Below, piece by piece: positions 8,738 through 17,856 of a DNA stretch of 64,000 bases. Every line of letters begins with the position of its first letter. The stretch's first letter is position 1. A program made the translations under genes and the position numbers. Location: the NCBI RefSeq assembly GCF_902833225.1, contig NZ_CADFEI010000003.1, positions 124,001-188,000 on the forward strand, written 5' to 3'. The notes beneath the pieces are model-generated. The model was not told the DNA's origin and searched no databases. It saw only the letters and a program-made list of their open reading frames with translations. The DNA comes from Burkholderia sp. BCC1644. GTDB taxonomy: Bacteria > Pseudomonadota > Gammaproteobacteria > Burkholderiales > Burkholderiaceae.

Positions 8738-10441
8738 ATGGACCGGGACGACGACGCGCGCTCGCAGCATCTGACGCGGCTGGCCCGGACGCTCACGCAG
8801 CGGCACGGCATCGAAGTGCGGTTCGCGCGCCACGGGCCGGCCGTGCAGCGCGACGTGCTGCTGTTGCCCGACACGCTGCTCGCCGGCGAGATCGACGACG
8901 ATGCAATGACCGGCCTTGTCGACCTCCATGCGGCACGGGTGCGCTTTGGCGCGATCGATGACATCGCCGCGCTGGTGTCGCCGGTCGTACGGGCCATTGC
9001 GCAAGCGATCGACGACCGCCGCGCAGCCGGTTGTCTCGTCGCGATCTATCCCGGCTCGAACGCGTTCCTGGGCCGGATGCGGGCGATGTCGGCCGCCGAC
9101 ACGCTGCGCCGCTGGCCGCGCATGGCGTGGCGCGACAAGCTGCTGTGGCGCTTCGAGCGCGCGCTGTGGGGCGAACCGCCTTCGTCCACGGAACACGTTC
9201 CGTCGCTCGACGCCACGCTGGCCGCGTCCGACGATCTCGTCGACGAAGCGCGTGTGGCGACTTCGACGGCCGACAGCATCCGCGCCGCGCAACGGATCGT
9301 CGAACGGGTGCGCGCGCTGGCATCGGCCGGGGCGAACACCATGATGTTCACGGCCGATCCAGGCGGCACGATCGACAGCACGGCCATCGCCGCCGAATTC
9401 GAATCGGACGGACAGGGCACGTCGGACGACGCGCGTGCGCCGGTGGCGGCCGAATCCGACGCCGGTGCGATCGCGGACACGGCGTCGTCAACCGAATCGC
9501 CCGCGCCGGGCGATGCCGCGCCCGGCGCGATCCGCCTGTCCGCCGACAACCGGCCGCTGCTCTCCGTTCCGCTGACGACCGCGTTCGACACGGTGACGGA
9601 CTTCACCGGCAAGGGTGAACCGGCCTGCTGGCATCGTCTGCGCGCGGCGGCCCGCGCGCAGACCGAACCGCTCAAGCTCCGGCTCGAACGTGCGTTGAAA
9701 GTGGACGAGCAGACGCGCTGGATGCGCGAACAGGAGCGCGGCGCGCTCGACCGGACCTCACTCGTCCGTCTGGCGACCATCCCCGGCTATCGCACGCCGT
9801 TCCGCACCCAACGCGCGGCACCAGGACGCGACGCGGCCGTCAGCCTGCTGATCGACTGCAGCGGTTCGATGGCCGGCCGGAAAATCGAACTCGCCAGACT
9901 CTGCGCAGCGGCGCTGTGCGACGCGCTGATGCAGCTCGGCTTCGCGTGCGAAGTGCTCGGCTACAGCTCGGTCGAGGATGCCGCGATGCGTGCGCATTAC
10001 CAGCGCTGGATCGACGACGGCCACCGCACGTTCGGCTACAACCGGTTCGTCGAACGGCTCGATCTGCGCGTCTACAAGCGGTTCGAGTCCGATAACCCGA
10101 GCGGCCTCGCGTGCATCGAATGCGGTCACGAGAATCCCGACGGCGAGGCATTGAGCTGGGCCGCCGAACGGCTGCTGTCGAAGCGTGCGCGCCGGCGGAT
10201 CCTGATGGTGCTGTCGGACGGCTATCCGGCCACCGGCGACGGCAACCCCGCGATCCTGCGCACCGACCTGCGCGCACGCGTCGATGCGCTGCGCGAGCAA
10301 CGCGTCGAGCTGATCGGTGTCGGGATTCTCGACGATTCGGTCGAGTCGTTCTATCCGGTCAGCAGCGTGGTCGAACACCTGAACGAACTGCCCGGTGCGG
10401 CGTTCAGCGTGTTGAGCGATACGCTGCTGGACCGGCGGTAG
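8738..10441 (+). CDS. CobT-like protein with C-terminal vWA domain
   Basis: 567 residues. The N-terminal 200 resemble the CobT region (VDLHAARVRFG, IYPGSNAFLGRMRAM). A low-complexity Ala/Asp/Glu linker follows at about 210-270. The C-terminal vWA domain starts near residue 365: LLIDCSGSMAG is the MIDAS D-x-S-x-S motif, and ILMVLSDGYPATG near 490 carries the later Asp. A Cys pair (CIECGHENPDG) sits just before it. MIDAS metal binding lets such proteins link an AAA ring to its substrate. The gene begins 4 bases after the AAA gene, so translation is probably coupled. Assigning it to cobaltochelatase would need CobN nearby, and it is absent here. Confidence 0.75.
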   Translation: MDRDDDARSQHLTRLARTLTQRHGIEVRFARHGPAVQRDVLLLPDTLLAGEIDDDAMTGLVDLHAARVRFGAIDDIAALVSPVVRAIAQAIDDRRAAGCLVAIYPGSNAFLGRMRAMSAADTLRRWPRMAWRDKLLWRFERALWGEPPSSTEHVPSLDATLAASDDLVDEARVATSTADSIRAAQRIVERVRALASAGANTMMFTADPGGTIDSTAIAAEFESDGQGTSDDARAPVAAESDAGAIADTASSTESPAPGDAAPGAIRLSADNRPLLSVPLTTAFDTVTDFTGKGEPACWHRLRAAARAQTEPLKLRLERALKVDEQTRWMREQERGALDRTSLVRLATIPGYRTPFRTQRAAPGRDAAVSLLIDCSGSMAGRKIELARLCAAALCDALMQLGFACEVLGYSSVEDAAMRAHYQRWIDDGHRTFGYNRFVERLDLRVYKRFESDNPSGLACIECGHENPDGEALSWAAERLLSKRARRRILMVLSDGYPATGDGNPAILRTDLRARVDALREQRVELIGVGILDDSVESFYPVSSVVEHLNELPGAAFSVLSDTLLDRR

Positions 10442-10449
10442 CCACGTCG

Positions 10450-12219
10450 TCATGCGCGTTGCGTGAGCGCGGCCGCGTTCGCGTGGTCGCCTGCCTGCCG
10501 CACCGGCAGCCGCACGCGGAAAGTCGTGCCGCGCCCGGGCTCGCTGGTCACGTCGATCGCACCGCGATGGCGTTCGACGATGCCGTGCGATACCGATAGC
10601 CCGAGCCCCGTGCCCTGCCCGACCGGCTTCGTCGTGAAGAACGGATCGAAGATCCGCCGCACGATATCGGGCGCCATGCCCGTGCCGGTATCGCTGATCG
10701 CGATCGACACCTGGTCGCCGTCGCTCGACGTGCGGATCGTGATCACGCCATGTTCGGGAATCGCCTGCGCCGCGTTGACCAGCAGGTTCATGAATACCTG
10801 GTTCAGTTGCGACGGCAGGCATTCGACGTGCGGGACGTCGCCGTAGTCGCGCACGACGTCGGCCTTGTACTTGAGTTCGTTATGGACGACGTTGAGCGTG
10901 CTCTCCAAGCCGGCATGCAGATCGACGACGCGCCATTCGTCGCTGGCCGGACGCGAGAAATCGCGCAGGTCCTGCACGATGCGCCGCACGCGCAGCGCGC
11001 CGTCGATCGATTCGTCGATCAGCGTCACGATCTCGTCGCGGACGTAGTCGAGATCCGCGGCGCGGCGCACGGCTGCCAGCGCATCGCGGGCGGCCGGGTC
11101 GTGCTGCGGCAGCGCGGCTTCATGCGCGGCGACCACGTCGAGCAGGCTGCGCACCCACGTCTTCAACGTATTGAGGTTCGCGCTGACGAAGCCGATCGGA
11201 TTGTTGATCTCGTGCGCGACGCCGGCCGCGAGCTGGCCGATCGACGCGAGCTTTTCCGACTGCAGCAACTGCTCGTGCGTTTCCGCGAGCGCATGCAGCA
11301 GGCGCCGCTGTTCGTCCTTTTCCTGTTCGAGCAGCGCGTGCGCGGCCTTGCGTTCGTCGATCTCGGCCGCCATGTTCTCGCGCGTGCGTTGCAGCATCTG
11401 CGTCGTCTGCTCGTAGCGGCGCAGTGCGCGCTCGAGTTCGTCGGTTCGCAACCGCACGAGCCGTTCGAGCGTGTCGGTCATCCCGCGCAGGAAGGTGGTG
11501 CGCGCATCGAAACGGCACAGCATCAGCGTGACGACCAGCGTCGCCATCGTAAACAGCGCGACGGTCGTCGCGAGCCACGGTGCGTCGACCCCTTGCGCGG
11601 CGCCGCATCGCGCATCCGGCGCGAAATGCGCAGCGGCCATCCCCGTGTAGTGCATGCCGGTAATGGCAATGCCCATGATGACGGCCGCGCCGACGCGTTG
11701 CACGGTCGCATGGCGTGCCTGCCGCGCGCGCAATGCCTGCGCGATCCATAGCGCAGCCGTCGATGCGATCACCGCGATGCCGATCGATGCGGCAAACAGC
11801 GCGGCATCGTAACGAATGGCCGGCTGCATGTGCATCGCGGCCATGCCCGTGTAATGCATGCCGGCAATGCCGCCGCCCATCAGCACGCCGCCCGCGCCTA
11901 GCCGCCGCCAGCCCAGTCGCGCGCGCGTGACGACGTTCAGCGCGAAATACGACACGAGCACGGCGATTCCCAGCGAGATGCCCGTGCCCTGCCACGCATA
12001 ACCGAGCGGGATCGGCAGCGAGAACGCGAGCATCCCGACGAAATGCATCGACCAGATTCCGGTGCCCATTGCGGCCGCGCCGCCGCCCAGCCACGCCCGC
12101 TTCAGCTTCGGGTTGTCGAGCAGCGAAATGAACGCCGCGAGGTCGAGCGTCGTATAGGACGCCAGCGTCGCGATCGCGAGCGACAGCAGGACGAGCGTGA
12201 CGTTGTAGGTGCCATGCAT
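10450..12219 (-). CDS. MHYT-domain sensor histidine kinase
   Basis: About 589 residues from the preferred ATG; the frame is also open to 12249. The N-terminus holds seven membrane helices with three MHYT-type motifs (WSMHFVGM, AGMHYTGMAAMHM, TGMHYTGMAAAHF). Their Met/His residues are proposed to bind copper and sense O2, CO or NO. A long coiled coil follows at about 265-325. The HisKA box is GVAHEINNPIGF. The ATPase has the N box NLLVNAAQAIPEHG, G1 DTGTGMAPDI and G2 GTGLGLS. It is an inner-membrane kinase. The response-regulator gene lies 73 bases upstream on the same strand, making a two-component pair. Confidence 0.85.
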   Translation of the reverse strand: MHGTYNVTLVLLSLAIATLASYTTLDLAAFISLLDNPKLKRAWLGGGAAAMGTGIWSMHFVGMLAFSLPIPLGYAWQGTGISLGIAVLVSYFALNVVTRARLGWRRLGAGGVLMGGGIAGMHYTGMAAMHMQPAIRYDAALFAASIGIAVIASTAALWIAQALRARQARHATVQRVGAAVIMGIAITGMHYTGMAAAHFAPDARCGAAQGVDAPWLATTVALFTMATLVVTLMLCRFDARTTFLRGMTDTLERLVRLRTDELERALRRYEQTTQMLQRTRENMAAEIDERKAAHALLEQEKDEQRRLLHALAETHEQLLQSEKLASIGQLAAGVAHEINNPIGFVSANLNTLKTWVRSLLDVVAAHEAALPQHDPAARDALAAVRRAADLDYVRDEIVTLIDESIDGALRVRRIVQDLRDFSRPASDEWRVVDLHAGLESTLNVVHNELKYKADVVRDYGDVPHVECLPSQLNQVFMNLLVNAAQAIPEHGVITIRTSSDGDQVSIAISDTGTGMAPDIVRRIFDPFFTTKPVGQGTGLGLSVSHGIVERHRGAIDVTSEPGRGTTFRVRLPVRQAGDHANAAALTQRA

Positions 12220-12292
12220 GATCGGACGCCCCAAGCAGGGTGAAGGCATCTTCGCATTGCGCGGTGCGCGGTCGATCGCGCACCACGCAACG

Positions 12293-13705
12293 TCAGGCCG
12301 GCGGCGCGCCTGCGTTGGGCGCCTGCGCCTGCGCCGCCGGACCGGCCAGCACGAGGATGTCGAACGGTGTGCCTTCCCGCGTTTCGAAGCGCCGCACGAG
12401 TTCGATCTGGTGCGCCGACATCACGCTGCCCTTCGTCATCAGCAGCACGCCGCGATGCGTGCGCAGATCGTCGGCGAGCCGCATCCCTTCGCGCAGCTGC
12501 GCCGACCGGATCTCGGCGACGGACGCCGCGATGCCGAGACTCGCGGGATCGCGCATCAGCTCGGTGAAGCGCTCGACGAGCTGCGGGTCGTAACGCACGC
12601 CGGCCTGCGAGCGCAACACGTCGATCGCCTGTTCGATCGAATGCGGCGCACCGATCTCGCCGTGGCGCAGTCCTTCGAAATCGCGTGCGATCGCAACGAT
12701 CCGCGAGCCGGGCGGGATCGCGTCGCCGATCAGTCCGTCCGGCGTGCCGCGCCCGTTGAAGCGCTCATACTGGTGCAGCACGATCGACGCAACCTTGTGC
12801 AATTGCGCGACAGGCGTCAGCACCATCTGCGCACGCAGCGGATGTTCGTGGAACAGCCGGTGCTCGTCCGTCGTCATCCGCGTGAGCGGCTTGTGCAGCA
12901 AGTCGTCCGGCAGCGACAGCTTGCCGATGCCGTGCAGCAGCCCCGCGAAATAGACATCCTGCGCGTGCAGCTCGCTCATCTCCGCCGCCAGCGCGAGCCG
13001 GCGCGCGATCTCGCCGACCCGCATCGCGTGGCCGCTGGCCGCTCCGCAACGCAGCTCGATCATGCTTGCGCAGACCTGCACCATCGCCGTGAAACTGCGT
13101 TTCAGGTCGCGTTGCGCAGCCTCCAGGAACATCACCGTCTGCCCGAGTTCCTCGGTACGCGCGCGCACCTGCGTTTCGAGTTCCGTGTTGAACAGGCGCA
13201 GCGCGTCGTTCTGCGCTTCCGTCAGCGCGGCGAGCCGGGCCGCTTCGCGGCGCAAACGGCGCTGCTCCAGCGCCTGCTCGATGGTCAGCAGCAGGTCGTG
13301 ATCGTCCCACGGTTTGTTCAGATAGCGATACACGCCGCCTTCGTTGACGGCCTGCACGACCGATGCGATCTCCGCATAACCGGTCAGCAGGATGCGCATC
13401 GTGTCCGGATACAGCGCCCGAGCGCGCGCGAGAAATTCCGCGCCGCTCATGTGCGGCATCCGCATGTCGGACACGATCAGGTCGATCTCCGTCGACGCCA
13501 GGATCCCGAGCGCGGCCTCGCCGCTGTCGGCGGTCAGGATCTCGTAGCCGGTGGGCCGCAATACGCGCCTGAGCGCCGACAGCACGTTCGGCTCGTCGTC
13601 GACCAGCAGGATCGACGGTGCGCGGTCCGCGTCGCCGGTTGCCGCTGTTGCGTCCGGAGTTTCGGGTGGCACGGCATTCACGCCGTTTGTTGCAGATGCC
13701 GTCAT
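12293..13705 (-). CDS. Response regulator with degenerate HD-GYP domain
   Basis: 470 residues. After an Ala/Pro-rich lead, residues 31-150 are a REC domain with DDE acidic residues, phospho-acceptor Asp80 in LIVSDMRMP and Lys in LNKPWD. A coiled coil follows (about 145-200), then an HD-GYP-like domain. The diagnostic HD pair reads LLHGIGK instead of LLHDIGK. The GYP motif reads RGTPDGL instead of GYPxGL. The loss of the metal-binding Asp suggests it cannot hydrolyse cyclic di-GMP and may act as a binding or scaffold domain. It precedes the MHYT kinase gene and is probably its partner. The start is supported by a 5' leader that is short but in frame. Confidence 0.8.
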   Translation of the reverse strand: MTASATNGVNAVPPETPDATAATGDADRAPSILLVDDEPNVLSALRRVLRPTGYEILTADSGEAALGILASTEIDLIVSDMRMPHMSGAEFLARARALYPDTMRILLTGYAEIASVVQAVNEGGVYRYLNKPWDDHDLLLTIEQALEQRRLRREAARLAALTEAQNDALRLFNTELETQVRARTEELGQTVMFLEAAQRDLKRSFTAMVQVCASMIELRCGAASGHAMRVGEIARRLALAAEMSELHAQDVYFAGLLHGIGKLSLPDDLLHKPLTRMTTDEHRLFHEHPLRAQMVLTPVAQLHKVASIVLHQYERFNGRGTPDGLIGDAIPPGSRIVAIARDFEGLRHGEIGAPHSIEQAIDVLRSQAGVRYDPQLVERFTELMRDPASLGIAASVAEIRSAQLREGMRLADDLRTHRGVLLMTKGSVMSAHQIELVRRFETREGTPFDILVLAGPAAQAQAPNAGAPPA

Positions 13706-13826
13706 AATTGGCCTCGGATCAATTATTCACATCCTCTCTGCAACATCGGCCGGCCTCGCGTTTTCCATATTGGTGAAAACGCTAATACGTGCGTGCCGGT
13801 TTCGACCGGCGTAGATCCGGCGAGTG

Positions 13827-14021
13827 CTACACGGTTGCCGAACCCGGCTCGCGCACGTAGTAGATGTCCCATTCCGCTTCGTCGCTTCGCACGAAGCCGT
13901 GCCGTTCGTAGAAGCGGTTCGACGCGCTGCCGCGCAACGCGACCAGCGTGTCAATGTCGGATTGTGCGGTCCGAACGAAGGCCAGGTTCACTGGCTGGGA
14001 CTGGAGCGCCCCGGACAACAC
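13827..14021 (-). pseudogene. C-terminal remnant of a GNAT acetyltransferase
   Basis: The short frame ends in ASNRFYERHGFVRSDEAEWDIYYVR, which matches the last third of a GNAT domain (motif B N-x-x-F/Y-Y-E-x-x-GF). No motif A or acetyl-CoA loop is present upstream, and the preceding frame is unrelated. It therefore looks like a decayed gene of which only about 50 residues survive. It lies next to the TPR-like gene on the same strand. Confidence 0.55.
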
Positions 14022-14030
14022 GCCTGCGCG

Positions 14031-14468
14031 TCAGGGCGCCTGGATCCCGTCCGCCCGCGTGGCCAGGAATCGCAGGTACTTGTCGTCCTCGTCCTCGAAA
14101 AGCTCCGGCCCGCCGCCCATGTAGGCTCGCATCAGTTCGTCCGCCGCGCGGTCGAGAGCGCCGAGTTCGAACTGGCACTGACCGAGCCGCAGGTGCAGGA
14201 ACGGGTTGCCGATCGCGTTGGGGAAATGCATCGCGTGGCCGAGATTGTCGCTGCCGGCCGCGTAGTCTTCCTGAAAGAAATTCGCGTCGCCGATCGCGGC
14301 CATGAGCCAGGTGCCGGCTTCCCAGTTAGTCCTGGGTTCGGGGAGTAGGTCGAACGCCTCCCAGTATTTCGCGAGCGCGCCTTCGTAGTCCTCGTCTTCC
14401 GCCAACGCGTCGCCCGCCTCGCTCAGCGCGCCGATCTGCTCGTAAAGTGCGTTGTCCAGTTCTGCCAT
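14031..14468 (-). CDS. Small TPR-like protein
   Basis: 145 acidic residues. LSEAGDALAEDEDYEGALAKYWEAFDLLP at about 15-43 and LRLGQCQFELGALDRAADELMRAYM at about 94-118 have the helix-turn-helix spacing of tetratricopeptide repeats, with Ala/Gly at the packing positions. There is no signal peptide, so it is probably cytosolic and binds a protein partner. Proteins of this size and charge sometimes occur beside contact-dependent or Rhs toxins as immunity proteins, but no toxin gene is seen here. The start has a GGACCCTT leader and is the first in-frame ATG. Confidence 0.6.
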   Translation of the reverse strand: MAELDNALYEQIGALSEAGDALAEDEDYEGALAKYWEAFDLLPEPRTNWEAGTWLMAAIGDANFFQEDYAAGSDNLGHAMHFPNAIGNPFLHLRLGQCQFELGALDRAADELMRAYMGGGPELFEDEDDKYLRFLATRADGIQAP

Positions 14469-14705
14469 GAAGGGTCCTTTTTCCCGGAAATGGAATTGGC
14501 GTCGTGCGGCGAACGGGGCGATGCAAGCGCGGTATCGAGCGCACCATGCATCGCCGTGTGTGATGTGTTCACCAGGCCAACGAATAGTGACGCAGCATAC
14601 CCGAGCGCCATGACGCGCGCGCGTCGGTTTCCGGGGGACCGGCCCGGCGCATGCCGGCGTGTGTCCGGCATGCGGGCCGTGCCAGGATCCGCGCCGCCCG
14701 TAACG

Positions 14706-15314
14706 TCAATGACCAACGCGATAGACGCGGCCGCTATGTACCCCCTCCACACTGCGTCGATAGGCCAATGCCACACGTGTCGCCGGCACGCCTTCGTAGC
14801 CGGGAAAGAACGGCCCGAACCGGCCCATGGATTCTGTCAGCACGGTCGGACTCACTGCATTGATGCGGATGCCGCGCGGAAGATCGCATGCGGCGGCACG
14901 CACGAACCCTTCGATCGCGGCATTCGACGCTGCGGCATGGGCGCCCTGCGCAATCGGATCATCGACCGCGATGCCGGACGTCAGCGTAATCGAGCCGCCG
15001 TCGCTCAGGAAGTGCTGACCAACCAGCACGACACGCACCTGACCGAGTAGTTTGTCCTGCAGGCCTTGGTGGAAATCGGCCGCTGTCATCTTGTCGATGG
15101 GTGCCAGAATGACGTTGCCCGCCGCGACAACGATGGCGTCGACTCGCCCGATCTGCTCGAATAGCGAACCCACACTGTCGTCACGGGTGATGTCGACCTG
15201 ACGGTCACCGCGGGTACGACCGACACGAATGATTTCGTGCTTGCCGTCATGTGCAAGCTCATCTGCCACGGAACGGCCCACGTCCCCGCTGGCACCGATT
15301 ACGACGATCTTCAT
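14706..15314 (-). CDS. Short-chain dehydrogenase/reductase lacking the YxxxK motif
   Basis: 202 residues from an ATG with AAGGAG 6 bases upstream. MKIVVIGASGDVGRSVADEL is the Rossmann glycine motif, and VGRTRGDRQVDITRD fits NADP binding. AIVVAAGN corresponds to the NNAG motif and SITLTSGI to the catalytic Ser strand. Where a Tyr-x-x-x-Lys is expected, the sequence reads HAAAS, although INAVSPTVLTES after it is well conserved. It is therefore an atypical SDR of a known small group and may bind cofactor without classical dehydrogenation. It is divergent from the LysR gene, which probably regulates it. Confidence 0.8.
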   Translation of the reverse strand: MKIVVIGASGDVGRSVADELAHDGKHEIIRVGRTRGDRQVDITRDDSVGSLFEQIGRVDAIVVAAGNVILAPIDKMTAADFHQGLQDKLLGQVRVVLVGQHFLSDGGSITLTSGIAVDDPIAQGAHAAASNAAIEGFVRAAACDLPRGIRINAVSPTVLTESMGRFGPFFPGYEGVPATRVALAYRRSVEGVHSGRVYRVGH

Positions 15315-15420
15315 CGAACACTCCTTTTCGCGTTCAGGTTGAAATGTCGCCATTCTTCACGAACCAACAGACCAATAAATATGCTCTAATTTCCGACACT
15401 ACTAACCTACAGTTCGCAAT

Positions 15421-16314
15421 ATGGACCGACTGCGCGCCATGGAAACCTTCGTTGCCGTTGTGGAAGGCGGCAACTTCACCGAGGCAGCGGAGCGGCTGGA
15501 AATCTCGGCGGTCATGGTTGGAAAATATGTCCGCGAACTGGAAGAACGTCTCGGTGCGCGCCTGCTGGAGCGCACTACCCGGCGCCAGAGCCTGACAGAT
15601 GCTGGCCGTGTGTTTTACGAAGACGCGAAGCGTGCGCTCGAACACATGCGAATCGCCGAAACGTCGATCGAACGGCTTCGCGCGTCACCGTCCGGAACGT
15701 TGCGGATCAGCGCGCCGATCACCTTTGGCGCTTGCGTCATCGCGCCTCTGGCCGCGACTTTCCGACAGATGTATCCGCAGGTGCGTGTCGAGCTGGAATT
15801 GAGTAATCGCAACGTCGACCTGATCGACGAGGGTTTTGATCTGGCGATCCGCATTGGCGACCTGGGCGATGCCGATCTCGTTGCAAAGCCGTTGACGCTG
15901 TATCGCATGGTGATCTGTGCATCGCCGGGCTATCTCGCCCAGTACGGGCGCCCGGAGACACCGCAGGATCTCGGTGCGCATCATTGCCTGTCTCACACGG
16001 TGTGGAACAGCCGTAACGGCTGGAAGCTCGGGGACGATGAAAGCCCGCACTTCTCGACGGAATCGGTGTTCACATGCAACGACGGCAACGGCCTACGGAT
16101 GGCCGCAATCGCAGGTGCCGGATTGTTGTTGCAACCGGAAGTCCTGGTGAGCCCCGATCTGGCAAGCGGTGCGTTGGTGCAAGTGCTGCAAGACTATTCG
16201 CCGAAGCCGCACCCCGTGCATATCGTGTATCGACACGACCGGCGCCCGCTGCCCAAGCTCACCCGCTTTGTTGCGCATTTGCTCGAGCACGTGACGAATC
16301 GTGAAGTGTCGTAA
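15421..16314 (+). CDS. LysR-family transcriptional regulator
   Basis: 297 residues. The N-terminal winged helix-turn-helix (METFVAVVEGGNFTEAAERLEIS...VGKYVRELEERLGARLLERTTR) is a standard LTTR DNA-binding domain. Residues about 90-295 are the type 2 periplasmic-binding-like effector domain, starting GTLRISAPITFG. The composition resembles the CrgA/AphB-like subgroup. The gene is divergent from the SDR gene with 106 bases between, the usual arrangement for an LTTR controlling its neighbour. The effector is unknown. Confidence 0.9.
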   Translation: MDRLRAMETFVAVVEGGNFTEAAERLEISAVMVGKYVRELEERLGARLLERTTRRQSLTDAGRVFYEDAKRALEHMRIAETSIERLRASPSGTLRISAPITFGACVIAPLAATFRQMYPQVRVELELSNRNVDLIDEGFDLAIRIGDLGDADLVAKPLTLYRMVICASPGYLAQYGRPETPQDLGAHHCLSHTVWNSRNGWKLGDDESPHFSTESVFTCNDGNGLRMAAIAGAGLLLQPEVLVSPDLASGALVQVLQDYSPKPHPVHIVYRHDRRPLPKLTRFVAHLLEHVTNREVS

Positions 16315-16404
16315 CGTGCGTTTTCCGCTTGATGGCATGCACGAGAGCGAGAGGGGGCGTTTTCGTCCGCGAAAAGCAATCGGGCTACGCTGACAACGAA
16401 ATGG

Positions 16405-16962
16405 TTACCGCTTCTTCAAATCGATGAGAACGAATATCATCACCAAAAAAAAGAGCAGGAAGGGAAGAAAAAATGCGGCCACGTTGGTTGCCCTTCTAAC
16501 CCACCGAGGTCCGATTTTGCATTGGACATTCTGAGGCTCGAAGTGGACTGATGATGCGGCAGATTGAAGATATCTTGAAACGTCCCGCAGCTCCGAAAAA
16601 AACATTTCGACCTGCAACCCATCTTTATACGGGTCGTAATAGTACATATTGATGTTTGCAGTCAGATTTTTTCCATCCCACTCTACGGCAAATGCGTATT
16701 CCGAAAAGAGATGCCTTAGCATTTCCGGCAGGCGATCAATTTCCCGCAAGCGAGCCGAAAATTCCTTTGCCCCAAACCCATAGACATAAACATCTGCGCC
16801 GATGTCATAGTGGGGAAAAAATATCGATTTTCTAAGATCGCTTCGACCAAAACCCACGTCAACGTCGATATTGCATGGTGTCGCCGTGGTGGCGATCAAG
16901 AGTCGATCCAGCTGCGCTACTTCGATTTCGTATTTTTCTGCCAAATCGCGCAAGTATTTCAT
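16405..16962 (-). CDS. Hypothetical protein with a C-terminal membrane anchor
   Basis: 185 residues, not recognised. The first 150 are soluble with many Asp and Tyr (YYYDPYKDGLQVEMFFSELRD). Residues about 160-180 form one strongly hydrophobic helix ending in KKR, so the protein is probably tail-anchored with the N-terminal part in the cytosol. Codon usage is less GC-rich than in neighbours, which suggests recent acquisition. It stands alone; no immunity or toxin partner is visible. Confidence 0.55.
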   Translation of the reverse strand: MKYLRDLAEKYEIEVAQLDRLLIATTATPCNIDVDVGFGRSDLRKSIFFPHYDIGADVYVYGFGAKEFSARLREIDRLPEMLRHLFSEYAFAVEWDGKNLTANINMYYYDPYKDGLQVEMFFSELRDVSRYLQSAASSVHFEPQNVQCKIGPRWVRRATNVAAFFLPFLLFFLVMIFVLIDLKKR

Positions 16963-17290
16963 GTCGCATCTGTCCTCGATCGCCAGCCAAATCAGCCTTT
17001 ATCGACCACATGGCGCCCAACCCACCGGCGCACCCGCAAACATCACGCCAATGATGCCGCAGTACCGTCGCCTTATGTGACACGGCAAAGCACACAGATC
17101 TACACGAAGACCTACACCCATCCCTCGAACTCAAAGCGGTCCTCCGATGCAATCGGCTGCCCACGCTCCGTCTCGAAAGTCCTCGGTCGTTCATTCGGAC
17201 AGACGCGACTGGTGCCAGCAAGCACGATGGCTACGGATGGGAAAACCGATCGTTGCCGGGCAACACATACGATCCTCCGTCACCACGAAT
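16963..17290. other. Intergenic, no gene seen
   Basis: This stretch between the tail-anchored protein gene and the terminator of the AHSA1 gene has only short frames on both strands. Composition is lower in GC than the flanks. Confidence 0.4.
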
Positions 17291-17314
17291 GAAAAAAAGC
17301 GCACCGAAGTGCGC
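17291..17314 (-). terminator. Rho-independent terminator of the ArsR/AHSA1 operon
   Basis: The hairpin GCGCAC-CGAA-GTGCGC (17299-17314) has a six-pair GC stem and a tetraloop. Read on the minus strand it is followed at once by a run of seven T (17291-17298 in complement). It lies 21 bases past the stop of the AHSA1 gene. Confidence 0.8.
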
Positions 17315-17334
17315 CTCGTTTCGCATCCCCCGAC

Positions 17335-17856
17335 TCAGTGCCCCGCTTGCTGTTGCGCGAGGTACTTGTCGAGTGCGTCCATCGTGCCGCCCCAACCTTG
17401 AGTCATGCTGGCGTGCGACGCGTCGAAGATGGCTTCCTCGGCCTCGCTGGCGTCCAGCGCGCGCCACTCAAGGCGCATCGACGTGCCACCCTCGATTTCG
17501 CCAAGCGTGGTTGTCGAGAGCGTATAGAGCGGCCATTGCGCCGCCATCGGATGCCGCGTCACACCGCCGTCGGCATCACTGAACTGCACGACGACGACAA
17601 TGCGCTCGGGCGGCGTCAACTCGCGAAACGTCCATTTGCCCCACATTGCCTGCGCGTCGGGCGCGCCCTGCGGCTTCATCGCGTAGTGAAAGACGCCGCC
17701 GACACGCGCGTCCACCGTGCAATGGGATATTTCCATGCCAGGCGGGCTCATCCACTTGCTCAAATGCTCAGCCTCCGTCAGCGCGGCATAAACGAGTTCG
17801 CGCGGCGCGGCGAAGCGGCGCTCGATGACAAAGGGAGCGGACAGTTTGTCAGTCAT
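17335..17856 (-). CDS. SRPBCC/AHSA1-family protein
   Basis: 173 residues. FVIERRFAAPRELVYAALTEAEHLSKWMSPPG is the typical N-terminal strand and helix of activator-of-Hsp90-ATPase-like START-fold proteins. MKPQGAPDAQAMWGKWTFRELTPPERIVVVVQFSDADGG gives the central strands, and SMTQGWGGTMDALDKYLAQ the long C-terminal helix. These form a hydrophobic cavity of unknown ligand. The start overlaps the end of the ArsR gene by 8 bases, so the two are translationally coupled. The ArsR plus AHSA1 pair is common in proteobacteria; its signal is unknown. Confidence 0.85.
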   Translation of the reverse strand: MTDKLSAPFVIERRFAAPRELVYAALTEAEHLSKWMSPPGMEISHCTVDARVGGVFHYAMKPQGAPDAQAMWGKWTFRELTPPERIVVVVQFSDADGGVTRHPMAAQWPLYTLSTTTLGEIEGGTSMRLEWRALDASEAEEAIFDASHASMTQGWGGTMDALDKYLAQQQAGH

